Assembly (NCBI GenBank): GCA_038106185.1
Contig: JAYODE010000013.1
Location: forward strand, 1 to 64,000
Length of the DNA stretch: 64,000 bases
DNA from: UBA4582 sp038106185
GTDB taxonomy: Bacteria; Pseudomonadota; Gammaproteobacteria; Pseudomonadales; Azotimanducaceae
Reading direction: 5' to 3'
The position numbers and the translations under genes were made by a program. This document shows, piece after piece, positions 1-9,168 of the stretch (within the stretch, counting starts at the first letter, position 1; every line of letters begins with the position of its first letter). The notes beneath the pieces were generated by a model that worked only from the letters and a program-made list of their open reading frames with translations, was not told where the DNA came from and did no database searches.

Positions 1-132
1 TAGCCCAAGACTCGCAAACCGTTGCCAGAACCTGCGCTCAGCCGTCAGCGAGGCGCCAACCTTGATCCGCGCTGGCTATTGGATCAAAAGCCTATCTATA
101 GTAAATAAGGTATAGTGAAGCAGGTAATTTCA

Positions 133-222
133 AGAAGGCTCTTTTCGGAAAGCTATTTTTAGAAGGCTCTTTTCGGAAAGCTCTTTTCGGAAAGCTCTTT
201 TCAGAAAATGCTTTTCAGCAAA
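133..222. repeat. Degenerate tandem repeat upstream of first MBL gene
   Basis: About five imperfect copies of a roughly 14-bp unit resembling aagctcttttcgga fill most of the leader between the window start and the gene at 260. The copies drift toward the 3' end. The rest of positions 1-259 shows no gene. The array lies close enough to the start codon to sit in the 5' untranslated region. Confidence 0.8.
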
Positions 223-259
223 GTGTTGCGAAGGAAAAGCGTCAAATCAAGGAGTCGGT

Positions 260-1129
260 ATGCAGCAATGGCAAATAGGCAAGGTTAAGATCACTCGCGT
301 GGTGGAAATGCAGGTCGCCGGGGGTACTCGGTTTCTCTTGCCGCAGGCGACGCCAGAGACGATTAGCGACATTGATTGGCTGCGCCCGCATTTCGTCGAC
401 GAACAAGGCAAGTTAATCATGAGTGTCCATGCCCTCATCATTGAAACACCGACCCGTAAAATTATAGTCGATACCTGTATCGGCAACGATAAGCCACGCA
501 GCGTGCCTGGCTGGAATCTGCTGCAGCTGCCGTTTTTAGAGGACCTGGAAAAGGCTGGCTATCCGAGAGAGTCGATCGACACCGTGCTGTGCACTCACCT
601 GCATGTTGACCATGTCGGCTGGAACACCATGCTGGTGAACGGTGAATGGCGTCCGACCTTTCCGAACGCTCGTTATCTGATCGGTCAGACCGAATACGAA
701 TACTGGGACCAGGACACGGAGGGTGATAGTTTCGGCGACATCATGAGCGACTCGGTACGCCCCGTCTATGACGCCGGTCTGGTGGATCTGGTAGACGTCA
801 ATCATCAGGTCTGCGACGAAGTATTTCTGGAGCCCACGCCCGGACATACGCCTGGACATATCAGCGTTCATATCGTCTCGGAGGGCCGGGAGGCACTGAT
901 CACGGGCGACAGCTTTCACCACCCTTGCCAGATGGCGAGAACGGATTGGGCGAGCAGCGCTGATTATGATCAGCAAGCCTCTACCAAGACCAGAAATGAT
1001 CTGTTGGCGAAATACGTTGACTCAGGTGTGCTGGTGATCGGTACACACTTCGCGACACCCACTGCGGGTCATATTCGCCAACAGCAGCAAGACTATTGGT
1101 TCGACGTCGGCGATACCAGTAACAACTAA
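260..1129 (+). CDS. MBL-fold metallo-hydrolase
   Basis: A 289-residue metallo-beta-lactamase-fold hydrolase, probably cytoplasmic because no signal peptide is visible. The dinuclear zinc motif HLHVDH lies at residues 113-118. Further ligands are likely His196 in PGHTPGH, Asp217 in TGD and His263 in GTHF, so the active site looks complete. A ggag box seven bases before the ATG supports the start at 260. The family includes lactonases, glyoxalase II-like thioesterases and arylsulfatase-like enzymes, and the sequence alone does not decide the substrate. A second, different MBL-fold gene follows on the same strand after 170 bases that contain a tandem repeat, so co-transcription is possible but not certain. 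Confidence 0.88.
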   Translation: MQQWQIGKVKITRVVEMQVAGGTRFLLPQATPETISDIDWLRPHFVDEQGKLIMSVHALIIETPTRKIIVDTCIGNDKPRSVPGWNLLQLPFLEDLEKAGYPRESIDTVLCTHLHVDHVGWNTMLVNGEWRPTFPNARYLIGQTEYEYWDQDTEGDSFGDIMSDSVRPVYDAGLVDLVDVNHQVCDEVFLEPTPGHTPGHISVHIVSEGREALITGDSFHHPCQMARTDWASSADYDQQASTKTRNDLLAKYVDSGVLVIGTHFATPTAGHIRQQQQDYWFDVGDTSNN

Positions 1130-1140
1130 GCTGTTAAGAC

Positions 1141-1200
1141 ATGAGCAGCCATGAGCAGCCATGAGCAGGCATGAGAAGACCTGACCAGACCTGAGCTAAA
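1141..1200. repeat. 10-bp tandem repeat between two MBL genes
   Basis: Consecutive 10-bp units, the first three being atgagcagcc, atgagcagcc and atgagcaggc, continue in register with more divergent copies to about 1200. The array begins 11 bases after the stop codon of the upstream gene. No coding sequence is evident. Confidence 0.85.
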
Positions 1201-1298
1201 GGCACTCAGTAACGTTCGGCCCTGAACAATTTTAGCGAGATTCGACCAAGAGGGTTATCGATGGTGTATGCTCGACGTTTTTTTCTTGGAAGCATTTG

Positions 1299-2408
1299 AT
1301 GAGTCACGAGTCAGGCACGCTTGAGTATCCCTATCAGACCGCCCCGGCTGCCGGCACCACACTTGAGGTTGCGCCAGGTGTTCGCTGGCTGCGCATGCCT
1401 CTGCCCATGTCGCTGGATCACATAAATCTGTATCTGATTGAGGACGACGACGGTTGGTATATTGTCGACACCGGCATTCGTGGCCAGGAAACACAGGATC
1501 TGTGGCTCTCCATTATCAAGAACGAACTGGATGGTAAACCGGTCAAGCGGGTCATCTGCACCCATATGCATCCGGATCATACGGGTCAGGCGGGATTTCT
1601 GTTTGATCACTGCAAGGTGCCGTTGATGATGAGTCACGGCGAGTACTACCAGGCTCGATCTATGGGCAACATGATGCGCGAGAGCGGAAACTGGCAGATG
1701 TCGGCCCACTTTCACCGAGCCGGTATTGCGCCGAAGCTGCTTGAACAGATGCGCGACATGCGCAGCAACTTCACTCCGCAGGCAGAAGATTATCCTTTTC
1801 CTGGGTCCTATATCAGATTGTCAGATGGCGACATCCTGGAGATCGGCGGCAACCAGTGGCAGGTGCTCGTCGGTAGCGGCCATTCACCGGAACACGTTTG
1901 TTTGTATGCCAAGGATTTACGGCTGCTGATAGCCGGCGATCAAATTTTACCCATCATCACCTCAAACGTGAGCGTCCATCCCACTGAGCCGGACGCCAAT
2001 CCCATGGTTAAATGGTTGGATTCTCATGCGCGCTTCATGTCTCTGTTGCCCCACGATATCCTGGTCCTGCCCGCTCATAATCTGCCTTTTTATGGTGTTC
2101 AGACCCGTTTGCAACAACTGATCGACCATCATGAGGATCGCATGCTGATTCTTGAGGAACAGTGCGTCGAACCGCAGATTGCTGTGGCGCTGTTACCGTT
2201 TTTGTTTAACAGAAAACTCGAGGGCATGACCAAAATAATGGCACTGGGAGAGTGTATTGCCCATTTGCATTGTCTCATCAGCCGCAATCGTATCGAGCGT
2301 TTCGAGGAAGACGGCTTTTATAAGTACCGCTCCATCGACCCTACGCTGGCAGATAGAGCCAAGCCAGGCTTACACGAACCGCTGGATGAAGCACCGGGTA
2401 TGGTTTAG
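1299..2408 (+). CDS. MBL-fold metallo-hydrolase, 369 aa
   Basis: A second metallo-beta-lactamase-fold protein, longer than the first. The zinc motif HMHPDH is at residues 89-94, with later ligand candidates in GSGHSPEHV, AGDQIL and LPAHN. The C-terminal 100 or so residues after the MBL core are helical and resemble the extra domain of LACTB2-like or polyketide-type hydrolases (inference). The frame also opens with TTG at 1296, but a ggaag box at 1288-1292 is better spaced for the ATG at 1299. It faces a third MBL-fold gene whose stop lies at 2405, so the two genes overlap tail to tail by four bases. Substrate unknown. Confidence 0.87.
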   Translation: MSHESGTLEYPYQTAPAAGTTLEVAPGVRWLRMPLPMSLDHINLYLIEDDDGWYIVDTGIRGQETQDLWLSIIKNELDGKPVKRVICTHMHPDHTGQAGFLFDHCKVPLMMSHGEYYQARSMGNMMRESGNWQMSAHFHRAGIAPKLLEQMRDMRSNFTPQAEDYPFPGSYIRLSDGDILEIGGNQWQVLVGSGHSPEHVCLYAKDLRLLIAGDQILPIITSNVSVHPTEPDANPMVKWLDSHARFMSLLPHDILVLPAHNLPFYGVQTRLQQLIDHHEDRMLILEEQCVEPQIAVALLPFLFNRKLEGMTKIMALGECIAHLHCLISRNRIERFEEDGFYKYRSIDPTLADRAKPGLHEPLDEAPGMV

Positions 2409-3313
2409 TCCCGCACCACCTGATATTGATCAAGTAATAGTGTGACTCGCCCGTCTCGAACGAGACGCTCCAAATGCATGCCCATGCTGCGCCGCTCCAC
2501 TGCATCAGCAATGACACCACCGGTGCCAGGGCGGTATATGAAACGGTGTTGAACGATATCCGCCATGCTGCGGGGTTCAGCCAGATAGTTCAGCAGGTTC
2601 TGCTCGCGAAAGTCGATCATGGCGGTAAAGGCTTCCAACAAGGGAAGAAATGCCGTGCGCCCTTCAATCAAGCCCTTGTGATGAAACGTCAGCCACCAGT
2701 GGCTATCCAGCTGGCGTATCTTCTCCAGACTGGTCTCAAAGTCTTCCAGGTTCGACCAGGCATCACCATAATAGGGACCAAAGCCCGTCAACTCGATGTC
2801 ACCAAGATAAACCAGGCGCTCGTCACTGCCATCCCAGTCGATGATAAAACAACAGTGGCCGCGAGTATGACCCGGCGTATGCATCACGGTTAACCGCACG
2901 CCGCCAAAATCAAACTGATCGCCATCATTGAAACCATGAATATCTTCATGACTTTGATAATGAAATTCGTCGCGCACTGTCTGTTCAAAACTGCCGCGCG
3001 TCGCGTCATCAAAACCATAGATCGCCATCAGACCATCCATGGATGCCAGTCCCGGCAGATCCTCTACATGCGCATACCAGGGCACGTCAGCGAATAAATG
3101 GCTGCCCGCCACATGGTCCTCATGCACGTGAGAATGCAGCACCCTGTCGACGCGTGGCAGATGGCCTTTGCGATCCACGACGCCCAAAGAAGGATCAATG
3201 ATCACAGTCTGGGACGAGCCTTGAATCAGCAGAGAATTTCCCTGTGGATACTTGCCGTTATCCTTGCCGAACAGAATGGTCAAGGGGCCGATTTGGCGCT
3301 GTTGCAAACTCAT
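2405..3313 (-). CDS. MBL-fold metallo-hydrolase, operon with M28 peptidase
   Basis: A third metallo-beta-lactamase-fold protein, 302 residues from the ATG at 3313. HVHEDH at residues 62-67 carries the zinc ligands, although the motif has Glu where many relatives have Ala, Thr or Val. A later His lies in HTPGHTRGH and an Asp in YLGDIEL. The frame is open farther upstream, but the chosen ATG is preceded by a gggag box and starts just seven bases after the stop of the M28 peptidase gene, as expected for an operon. Three non-identical MBL proteins side by side suggests accumulation of related hydrolases rather than recent duplication. Confidence 0.85.
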   Translation of the reverse strand: MSLQQRQIGPLTILFGKDNGKYPQGNSLLIQGSSQTVIIDPSLGVVDRKGHLPRVDRVLHSHVHEDHVAGSHLFADVPWYAHVEDLPGLASMDGLMAIYGFDDATRGSFEQTVRDEFHYQSHEDIHGFNDGDQFDFGGVRLTVMHTPGHTRGHCCFIIDWDGSDERLVYLGDIELTGFGPYYGDAWSNLEDFETSLEKIRQLDSHWWLTFHHKGLIEGRTAFLPLLEAFTAMIDFREQNLLNYLAEPRSMADIVQHRFIYRPGTGGVIADAVERRSMGMHLERLVRDGRVTLLLDQYQVVRD

Positions 3314-3320
3314 TGATGGT

Positions 3321-4806
3321 TCACTCCCAGAAAGCGCCAATGACACCGGGAAACACCACCGGACTCTCAATCCCATCGGCGTTAACACTGGCGACACCAA
3401 AGATATAGTTGTCGATCACGATGTTTTTCAAGGTGTGTTCACTGACATCCCCCACTTCACGACCCCAGGTCCACTGGGGCGAGGTAGTCAGACGCCAATA
3501 GACTTTATAGCCCGCAGCACCGGCAACCCTAGCCCACTTGAGCGTTGTATTCGGCGAGACCATACCCTCGATTGTGACCTGCGAGGGTGGTGCCGGCGCC
3601 ATCGCCATAGATGCCAATGCCACGGCATTCAAGGCGGTGAGCTTTGCCGCATACTCGAAATCTACACCCTCAACGACATCACCATAGGCGCGCCCAGACT
3701 CGACCCGCAAGTCTTGATGCTGACGATCATAGTGTTCATTGGTTTCCATGATGCGAACGCCGGCAAAACCCTGATCGTTGAAGGGCCGATGATGTCCACC
3801 GCGACCGAATCGATCAAGTCGGTAGATCAACATCACATCCAGATTATCCATGTATTCGTCAGCGATCCTGTCGATATACCGAGCCAGATTGCGCGAAGGA
3901 GAGTCGATTTCCCCGCCGGTAAACCGGCGAATCTGTGCTTGCGCTGGAGTTTCAGTAGGTCGAGTGGCTTCGGAAAACACGCGCACACTCGTGTTGTCGA
4001 TCACGCCATTTATGCCTCGAATATTGCCAATCATGTCGTTGTTGAGCACAGCCTCTATCTGCCAACCGTCAGCGACCGCTTGCCGCGCCATGATCTGCCC
4101 GCCAAAAAGACCCTGCTCTTCACCAGACAAGGCGGCAAAGACAATAGAGGCTGCAAACCTATATTGACTCAGGACTCGAGCGGCCTCCAGGACACCGGCC
4201 ATACCCGAAGCATTATCGTTGGCACCCGGTGAGTCACCCGTCGAATCCAGCGGGTCACTGATTCTCGAGTCGATATCCCCCGACATGATCACATAACGAT
4301 TCGAATCAGAGGTACCCTTGAGCGTGGCGATGACATTAACGACCTCAGTCGGCACAGGAATTCGTTCCTGCCCACTGATGACCTCACTTTGCACACGCAC
4401 CTCAAGGCAACCGCCACAGGTTGCCGAGATGCGCTCAAACTCTGCCTGAATCCAGCGCCTGGCGGCACCGATGCCGCGATGCTCAGAGACCGTCTCCGAC
4501 AAGGTATGGCGGGTCCCGAAATTGACCAGGGTCTGAATGTCTGCTTCGATACGTTGAGGCTGAGTCGCCACGGCTATCTCTCGCAGAAGNNNNNNNNNNN
4601 NNNNNNNNNNNNNNNNNNNNNNNNNNNNNNNNNNNNNNNNNNNNNNNNNNNNNNNNNNNNNNNNNNNNNNNNNNNNNNNNNNNNNNNNNGCCTTGCAGAA
4701 CAGGGGGTGGTGCCTGCGTGCCCGCCGCGAGTACTGTCGTTGAAATAGCCGTTGAAATCGTCAGCCAGCCTAATGCCGCCAGCCATCGGGGTGTCACTGT
4801 GATCAT
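3321..4806 (-). CDS. Exported M28 family metallopeptidase with C-terminal Fn3-like domain
   Basis: A secreted or periplasmic zinc aminopeptidase-like protein interrupted by a 100-N gap (4590-4689). The N-terminus upstream of the gap, from the ATG at 4806, is a clear signal peptide with a cleavage region near VLAAGTQA. After the gap comes the M28 core: FGTRHT, then SGDIDS where many relatives have SGHYDS, PGANDNASG, and the catalytic LSGEEQGL. The last 90 residues resemble a fibronectin type III domain. Deleting the Ns and joining the flanks directly keeps the frame (LQG followed by LLREIAV) and gives a natural N-terminus. The first metal ligand position is therefore Asp rather than His, seen in some family members. 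Confidence 0.8.
4590..4689. other. 100-N scaffold gap inside M28 gene
   Basis: Exactly 100 unknown bases. On the minus strand the codons on both sides are in phase if the gap length is set to zero, whereas 100 would break the frame. The run is therefore probably a conventional placeholder rather than a measured gap. Confidence 0.9.
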
Positions 4807-5048
4807 GAAACATCTCCAGCTTAATGAGCGTTTGTCCACCAAGCATCCTTTGACCCTGGCCGGCATTCTTGCACAGAATAGCCGATTTATACCGCAGATG
4901 CGTGTCGTTTAGACGGCGACGGTTAATCCAATTGCCACTGCGGCACTGAAGTTCTTGTGACAAGGCTTGCTACATGCAGCAGCTACTGGTTGTCAGTGCC
5001 GAAGGCTGATAGCCTGCTCTGTAAACCCAAGCCCTAGATTGTGTCGCC

Positions 5049-5702
5049 ATGCCGCTCGAGCGCATTCAAGCCAACCTTGCAATTACCATCAGTGCCGCTC
5101 GCCTGGCTGCCACCTCCCTGCCCCTGTGCCCGGCGATCAGTCTTTATCTGATCACTGCCGACTACCCTCGCCACCCCTTGGCGGATGAAGAGGTCAAGGC
5201 AATTCTTCGTGAACCCGCCTATTGGGCCTTCTGCTGGGCCAGCGGCCAGGTTCTTGGGCGCCATATCATCGCTAATCCAGCGCTGGTTGCCGGTCGAACG
5301 GTCTTGGATTTCGGCAGCGGTTCGGGAGTCGTCGCTATAGCGGCAGCACTGGCTGGCGCCTCTCGAGTGATTGCCTGCGATATAGATCCCATGGCCCTGG
5401 ATGCCATCAAAGCCAATGCCTGTCTCAATGGAGTTAACCTGGAAACCCTGGCTGACATAGACCAGCTCACTGAACCGGTGGATCTCGTGATCGCAGCAGA
5501 CGTACTTTATGACAGAGACAATATTCCCTGGCTTGATGTGCTGCCAAACTTCGCCGAGCGGGTAATCATTGCCGACTCACGGTTCAAACACGTCGAGCTC
5601 CATGGCTACGACATCATTGATCGCGTGACAGCCACGACTGTCCCAGATCTCGACGAACTCAAAGAGTTTAGCCAGGTCAAGGTCTACCAGTCCCGCTTTT
5701 AG
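5049..5702 (+). CDS. Class I SAM-dependent methyltransferase (PrmA/ETFB-lysine type)
   Basis: A 217-residue Rossmann-fold methyltransferase. The SAM-binding motif I is VLDFGSGSG near residue 80, followed by an acidic motif II in ACDID and the post-motif AADVLYDRDN. The pre-motif segment WAFCWASGQVLGRHI is characteristic of the group that includes ribosomal protein L11 methyltransferase and the electron-transfer-flavoprotein lysine methyltransferase METTL20, and the spacing fits the latter better (inference). A protein-lysine role is therefore likely, but the target is not shown. No strong ribosome binding site is visible before the ATG. The downstream neighbour converges on it. Confidence 0.8.
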   Translation: MPLERIQANLAITISAARLAATSLPLCPAISLYLITADYPRHPLADEEVKAILREPAYWAFCWASGQVLGRHIIANPALVAGRTVLDFGSGSGVVAIAAALAGASRVIACDIDPMALDAIKANACLNGVNLETLADIDQLTEPVDLVIAADVLYDRDNIPWLDVLPNFAERVIIADSRFKHVELHGYDIIDRVTATTVPDLDELKEFSQVKVYQSRF

Positions 5703-5786
5703 CCTATGCTGATGGCTAGCCTAGAAGAGAGACTGATAGAAACCGTAATAGAAAGCCTGATTCGTAGCCTGGCTCAGCATCACCGC

Positions 5787-6815
5787 CTAGCCCAGCACCA
5801 GCTCCGCATATTGTTGTAACTGTTTGCCACTGCGCGCATTGATCAACAAGGAGGTGACCGGCGTTTCTCGCCACGCCTGCAGTCGGTCGCGAATTCGTGC
5901 CACCGAACCTACCAGTGAAATTTCGTCAGCAAAGGCCGTTGGCACAGCGCGTACCGCCTCGTCTTTCTGACCGGCGAGGAACAGGTCCTGAATCTTTCTT
6001 GCTTCAGCTTCAAAACCCATTCTTCCCATCAGCTCAGTATGAAAGTTTCGTGACTTGGCACCCATGCCGCCAATATACAATGCCAGCCCCATCTTGACCG
6101 GCATCAAGCCTGCCTCAAGGTCGTCATCGTCGCAGATATTGATACTGACGCCCTGATAAATTTCGAATCCCGGCTTGGCACCCTTGATCTGATCTGCATA
6201 CACCTCTTGGCGATAAGGTGAGTAGTATAGAGGCAGCCAGCCATCGGCAATCTCAGCCGCGAGCGCGACATTTTTAGGCCCCTCTGCTCCGAGAAAAATG
6301 GGCAGGTCAGACCGCAAAGGATGAGTGATAGGCTTGAGTGGCTTGCCCAGTCCCCAGGAACCTTCGCCCTGATAGGGCAAGGGATAGTGCTCACCCTGTG
6401 GGTTCGACACAGGCTGCTCACGCTGGAGTACCTGGCGAATAATGTTCACATACTCTCGAGTTCGGGACAGCGGTTTTGAAAATGGCTGCCCGTACCAGCC
6501 CTCAACCACCTGCGGACCAGACACACCCAATCCCAAAATCACACGGCCCTTTGATAAATGATCCAGGGTCAAGGCCGCCATGGCCGTCGCCGTAGGCGTC
6601 CGCGCTGACAATTGGGCAACAGCAGTTCCCAAGCGAATACGCTCCGTGTGGGCACCCATCCAGGCCAGAGGCGTAAATACATCCGAGCCCCAGGCTTCGG
6701 CCGTGAAAATCGCATCATAGCCCAGGCGTTCTGCCTCCTGAGCCATACTGATCATATTGGGGTTGGGGCCTGCACCCCAGTAGCCCATTTGAATACCTAA
6801 CTTCAGTTCACTCAT
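5787..6815 (-). CDS. LLM class flavin/F420-dependent oxidoreductase
   Basis: A 342-residue luciferase-like monooxygenase family enzyme with a TIM-barrel fold. The N-terminus LGIQMGYWG, the segment LGTAVAQLSARTPTATAMAA and the motif GRVILGLGVSG are typical of the F420-dependent subgroup. Members use FMN or F420 to oxidise or reduce small organic substrates. Cofactor and substrate cannot be read here, and F420 use would need biosynthesis genes that are not in this window. A ggagg box seven bases before the ATG fixes the start. It stands alone, convergent with the methyltransferase. A distantly related paralogue lies at 14016-14936. Confidence 0.85.
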   Translation of the reverse strand: MSELKLGIQMGYWGAGPNPNMISMAQEAERLGYDAIFTAEAWGSDVFTPLAWMGAHTERIRLGTAVAQLSARTPTATAMAALTLDHLSKGRVILGLGVSGPQVVEGWYGQPFSKPLSRTREYVNIIRQVLQREQPVSNPQGEHYPLPYQGEGSWGLGKPLKPITHPLRSDLPIFLGAEGPKNVALAAEIADGWLPLYYSPYRQEVYADQIKGAKPGFEIYQGVSINICDDDDLEAGLMPVKMGLALYIGGMGAKSRNFHTELMGRMGFEAEARKIQDLFLAGQKDEAVRAVPTAFADEISLVGSVARIRDRLQAWRETPVTSLLINARSGKQLQQYAELVLG

Positions 6816-7100
6816 TCAACGCCTCCGGCCTGCCGCATCAGAATCGATCCAAGCCCGAGAATGCGCAATGCCCGGCAACAAATCAAGTGACAATTCGACT
6901 CTCGAAGGGCCTGCAAAGCCTTGTAATTGAGCGCCTTCAACCCCAAGTTGTGCTGGCAGCCGGCTTTTCGAAACCGCAAGGAAGATCCTCGCGATCCCAG
7001 CGACTCCACCGGTAGCAATCACACTAGCCCGCTGCTATTCTTCGCCGGGCGAATAACAGCCCAAACCCAGGGCAGCACCTATTTTTAAGGAATTGCGGCA

Positions 7101-7682
7101 ATGATGAATGAAGAATCAAAGGACGGGAAAGTCTCCTCGTTGAATTTTATGGACGAGAAGCTGTTCAAATCGCGATCCATTTCTATATTTGGCCAGATCA
7201 ATGAGAAATTGGCTCGCTCTGTGACCGAGCAACTGCTCGCCCTGTCTGCTGAGAGCGATGAGCCGATAACCCTCTATATCAGCTCTCCCGGTGGTCATGT
7301 GGAATCAGGCGATGTGATCTATGACATGATCAAGTACATTCGGCCTGTCGTTCGCGTGGTCGGAACCGGATGGGTTGCCAGCGCTGCCACGACCATCTAC
7401 CTGGCGGCTGCAAAGGAAAATCGCTTTTCCTTGCCAAACACCCGCTATCTGGTCCATCAACCCTCTGGCGGTTCAGTCGGCAGCGCGTCTGATATCAGTA
7501 TCGCGGCTCAGCAGATCGTTAAAACCAAGCAGCGGATCAACAAATTAATCGCCGACGAGACAGGTCGACCGCTGGAACAGGTTGAGAAAGACACGGATCG
7601 GGACTATTGGATGTCGGTTGACGAAGCTATCGCCTATGGCATTGTGACCAAGGTTGTGACTTCCATGGACGAGATCAGCTAA
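7101..7682 (+). CDS. ClpP-family serine protease, stand-alone
   Basis: A 193-residue ClpP/crotonase-fold peptidase with an intact catalytic triad by alignment of motifs: Ser94 in GWVASAATT, His119 in YLVHQP and Asp168 in KDTDRDYW. The classic ClpP context MGQAAS is changed to GWVASA around the nucleophile, so this is a divergent paralogue rather than the main clpP, which normally sits beside tig and clpX. No Clp ATPase gene is near. An aagga box nine bases upstream supports the ATG at 7101, with a second ATG directly after it. It presumably assembles as a cytosolic chamber, alone or mixed with ClpP. Which chaperone feeds it is unknown. Confidence 0.88.
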   Translation: MMNEESKDGKVSSLNFMDEKLFKSRSISIFGQINEKLARSVTEQLLALSAESDEPITLYISSPGGHVESGDVIYDMIKYIRPVVRVVGTGWVASAATTIYLAAAKENRFSLPNTRYLVHQPSGGSVGSASDISIAAQQIVKTKQRINKLIADETGRPLEQVEKDTDRDYWMSVDEAIAYGIVTKVVTSMDEIS

Positions 7683-7758
7683 ACCAAGCCGCCTCAACCA
7701 CGGCTTTAACCTGCACTTCGAATTGCGGCCACTCAGGCCGCCGTTCAAGGGCGTCGGA

Positions 7759-8301
7759 TTATTCCTCAACCAACCGGCGCCGCCGGAAATCGACGGAAAC
7801 CGGCGCCCAGGTATCGGGATCGCCCCGATAGCCCGGTAAAACGCCCTCCAGCCAACTGGGGACCACCTTGATCAGCACATAATCTTCAGGAAACTGCGGG
7901 TATAGCCGCGCAGAATCTGTTTCTCGTCGCATGCGCAGTTTGGTGTCCAGATCCTCAACGATGGTGGCCTGGCCCATGACAGACACATAACTGCGGTGAT
8001 CAGAATCCCAGTAATACAGTGTGACCGCAGAATGCGCGCGGATCTGCGCCACCTTGCGCGTATTCGGCCGAGTCGCAACCCAGATCACGAAGTCCTTGTC
8101 CGGCACAAACCCATCAACCACTCGAGACCTGGGTTGACCGTCAGCATCAACGGTGATCAGGGCGCCATAGCGCACCCGCTGAATCAGCTCAGTAGCCAGG
8201 TCCAATACTCGCTGGTCCGTTGAGTCCGCGGCCAAACTGGCAGGCAGCACAGCCGCCAGCAGGTACCAGCCGAGTAGCCATTGCCGCTTCAGTTTTGACA
8301 C
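7759..8301 (-). CDS. Exported PPOX-fold (general stress protein 26-like) protein
   Basis: A 180-residue protein from the GTG at 8301. It has an N-terminal signal peptide (basic SKLKRQW, hydrophobic core, cleavage near SLAAD) followed by a split-barrel pyridoxamine 5'-phosphate oxidase-like domain with the pattern GALITVDADGQPRSRVV. Relatives bind FMN, F420 or haem and act in redox or stress functions. Export of this fold is less usual. The ORF continues farther 5', but the GTG is preceded by ggag at an eight-base spacing and the signal peptide begins there. It is divergent from the TetR-led efflux operon, separated by about 210 bases that hold the palindromic operator. Confidence 0.75.
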   Translation of the reverse strand: MSKLKRQWLLGWYLLAAVLPASLAADSTDQRVLDLATELIQRVRYGALITVDADGQPRSRVVDGFVPDKDFVIWVATRPNTRKVAQIRAHSAVTLYYWDSDHRSYVSVMGQATIVEDLDTKLRMRRETDSARLYPQFPEDYVLIKVVPSWLEGVLPGYRGDPDTWAPVSVDFRRRRLVEE

Positions 8302-8499
8302 TGTTTGATCTCCATTTTGATGCAACTCACTGCCTGGCTTGACTCGACTGAAGGTTCTGCGAACGGGTGAATCGCTGATCAGGCCGCTATCGCAACTTAG
8401 CCCGGCTATGCCAGCCTGTCCAGTCCGGCTGCCAGGATCCCCGATCAATACTGTTTTGCAGACTTGTGCGTTGTAATAAGCGGCCTCTCTCTATATAGT

Positions 8500-8515
8500 T
8501 CAAACGATCGTTTGA
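8500..8515. promoter_or_regulatory. Perfect 16-bp palindrome, likely TetR operator
   Basis: The sequence tcaaacgatcgtttga is a perfect inverted repeat ending one base before the TTG start of the TetR gene. An AT-rich element, tatata, lies just upstream at about 8492-8497 and could be the -10 box. A repressor bound here would cover the transcription start and translation start region. The most economical reading is autoregulation of the TetR-MFP-RND operon. Confidence 0.75.
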
Positions 8516-9151
8516 TTGAAGACCAGCCCCATTACTATTCCCAGTATAAACTTTGAAGCCAGCACTCAGGATCGCATTCTGGTGGCCGCCGAACGCCTTT
8601 TTGTTGACCAGGGTTTTGCCGCCACTTCCTTGCGAGCGATTGCTGAAGCGGCGAAGGTCAACCTCGCTGCGGCCCACTATCACTTCGGCTCCAAACAGGG
8701 GTTGCTGGCAGCTACCCTTCATGCGCGCGCGACGCCGGTGAATGAATGCCGCCTGGCAGCGCTGGATCGACTGGAAGCGCCTGGTGCGCAACTCAACGTG
8801 ACAGCTGTGATCGAGGCCTACTTTCAGCCGTTCACCCAATGTGAGCTGGATCAAAGTCTGCCCCGTATCATTGGCCGAATCGCCGGCGAACCACAGGCAC
8901 TGATTCGGCCCCTGCTGGAGCGAGAATTTAAACCTGTCACAGACCGCTTCATTCGTGTGCTGCAGCGACTTCTGCCCTACTTGACCGAAGAGGACTTGCA
9001 GTGGCGCTTTCACTTCGTGATTGGCGCGATGATTCACTTGCTCGCCCATTCGACCCCGTTAGGTCTGACGAAGTCTGACAGAAAAACAGCAATACAGGCC
9101 TTTCAGCGCCTCCAACAATTCGTCGTCGCCGGGCTAACGAGTCCGGTGTAA
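8516..9151 (+). CDS. TetR/AcrR family repressor of the RND operon
   Basis: A 211-residue regulator. The N-terminal helix-turn-helix spans about residues 38-61 (SLRAIAEAAKVNL then AAHYHFGSKQGLL), the TetR signature. The C-terminal ligand domain resembles the CerR/DUF1956-like group. The only plausible start is TTG at 8516, immediately after the 16-bp palindrome, with no Shine-Dalgarno sequence. Transcription would begin only a few bases upstream, so translation may be nearly leaderless. The gene is followed after 17 bases by the membrane fusion protein and then by the RND pump, so it most likely controls its own operon in response to a pump substrate. Confidence 0.85.
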   Translation: MKTSPITIPSINFEASTQDRILVAAERLFVDQGFAATSLRAIAEAAKVNLAAAHYHFGSKQGLLAATLHARATPVNECRLAALDRLEAPGAQLNVTAVIEAYFQPFTQCELDQSLPRIIGRIAGEPQALIRPLLEREFKPVTDRFIRVLQRLLPYLTEEDLQWRFHFVIGAMIHLLAHSTPLGLTKSDRKTAIQAFQRLQQFVVAGLTSPV

Positions 9152-9168
9152 TCAATAGGAGCTGTTCA

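Noticed and set aside
7725..7741. Short GC hairpin after the ClpP gene
   Set aside because: Only a 6-bp stem with no T run; too weak to call a terminator.
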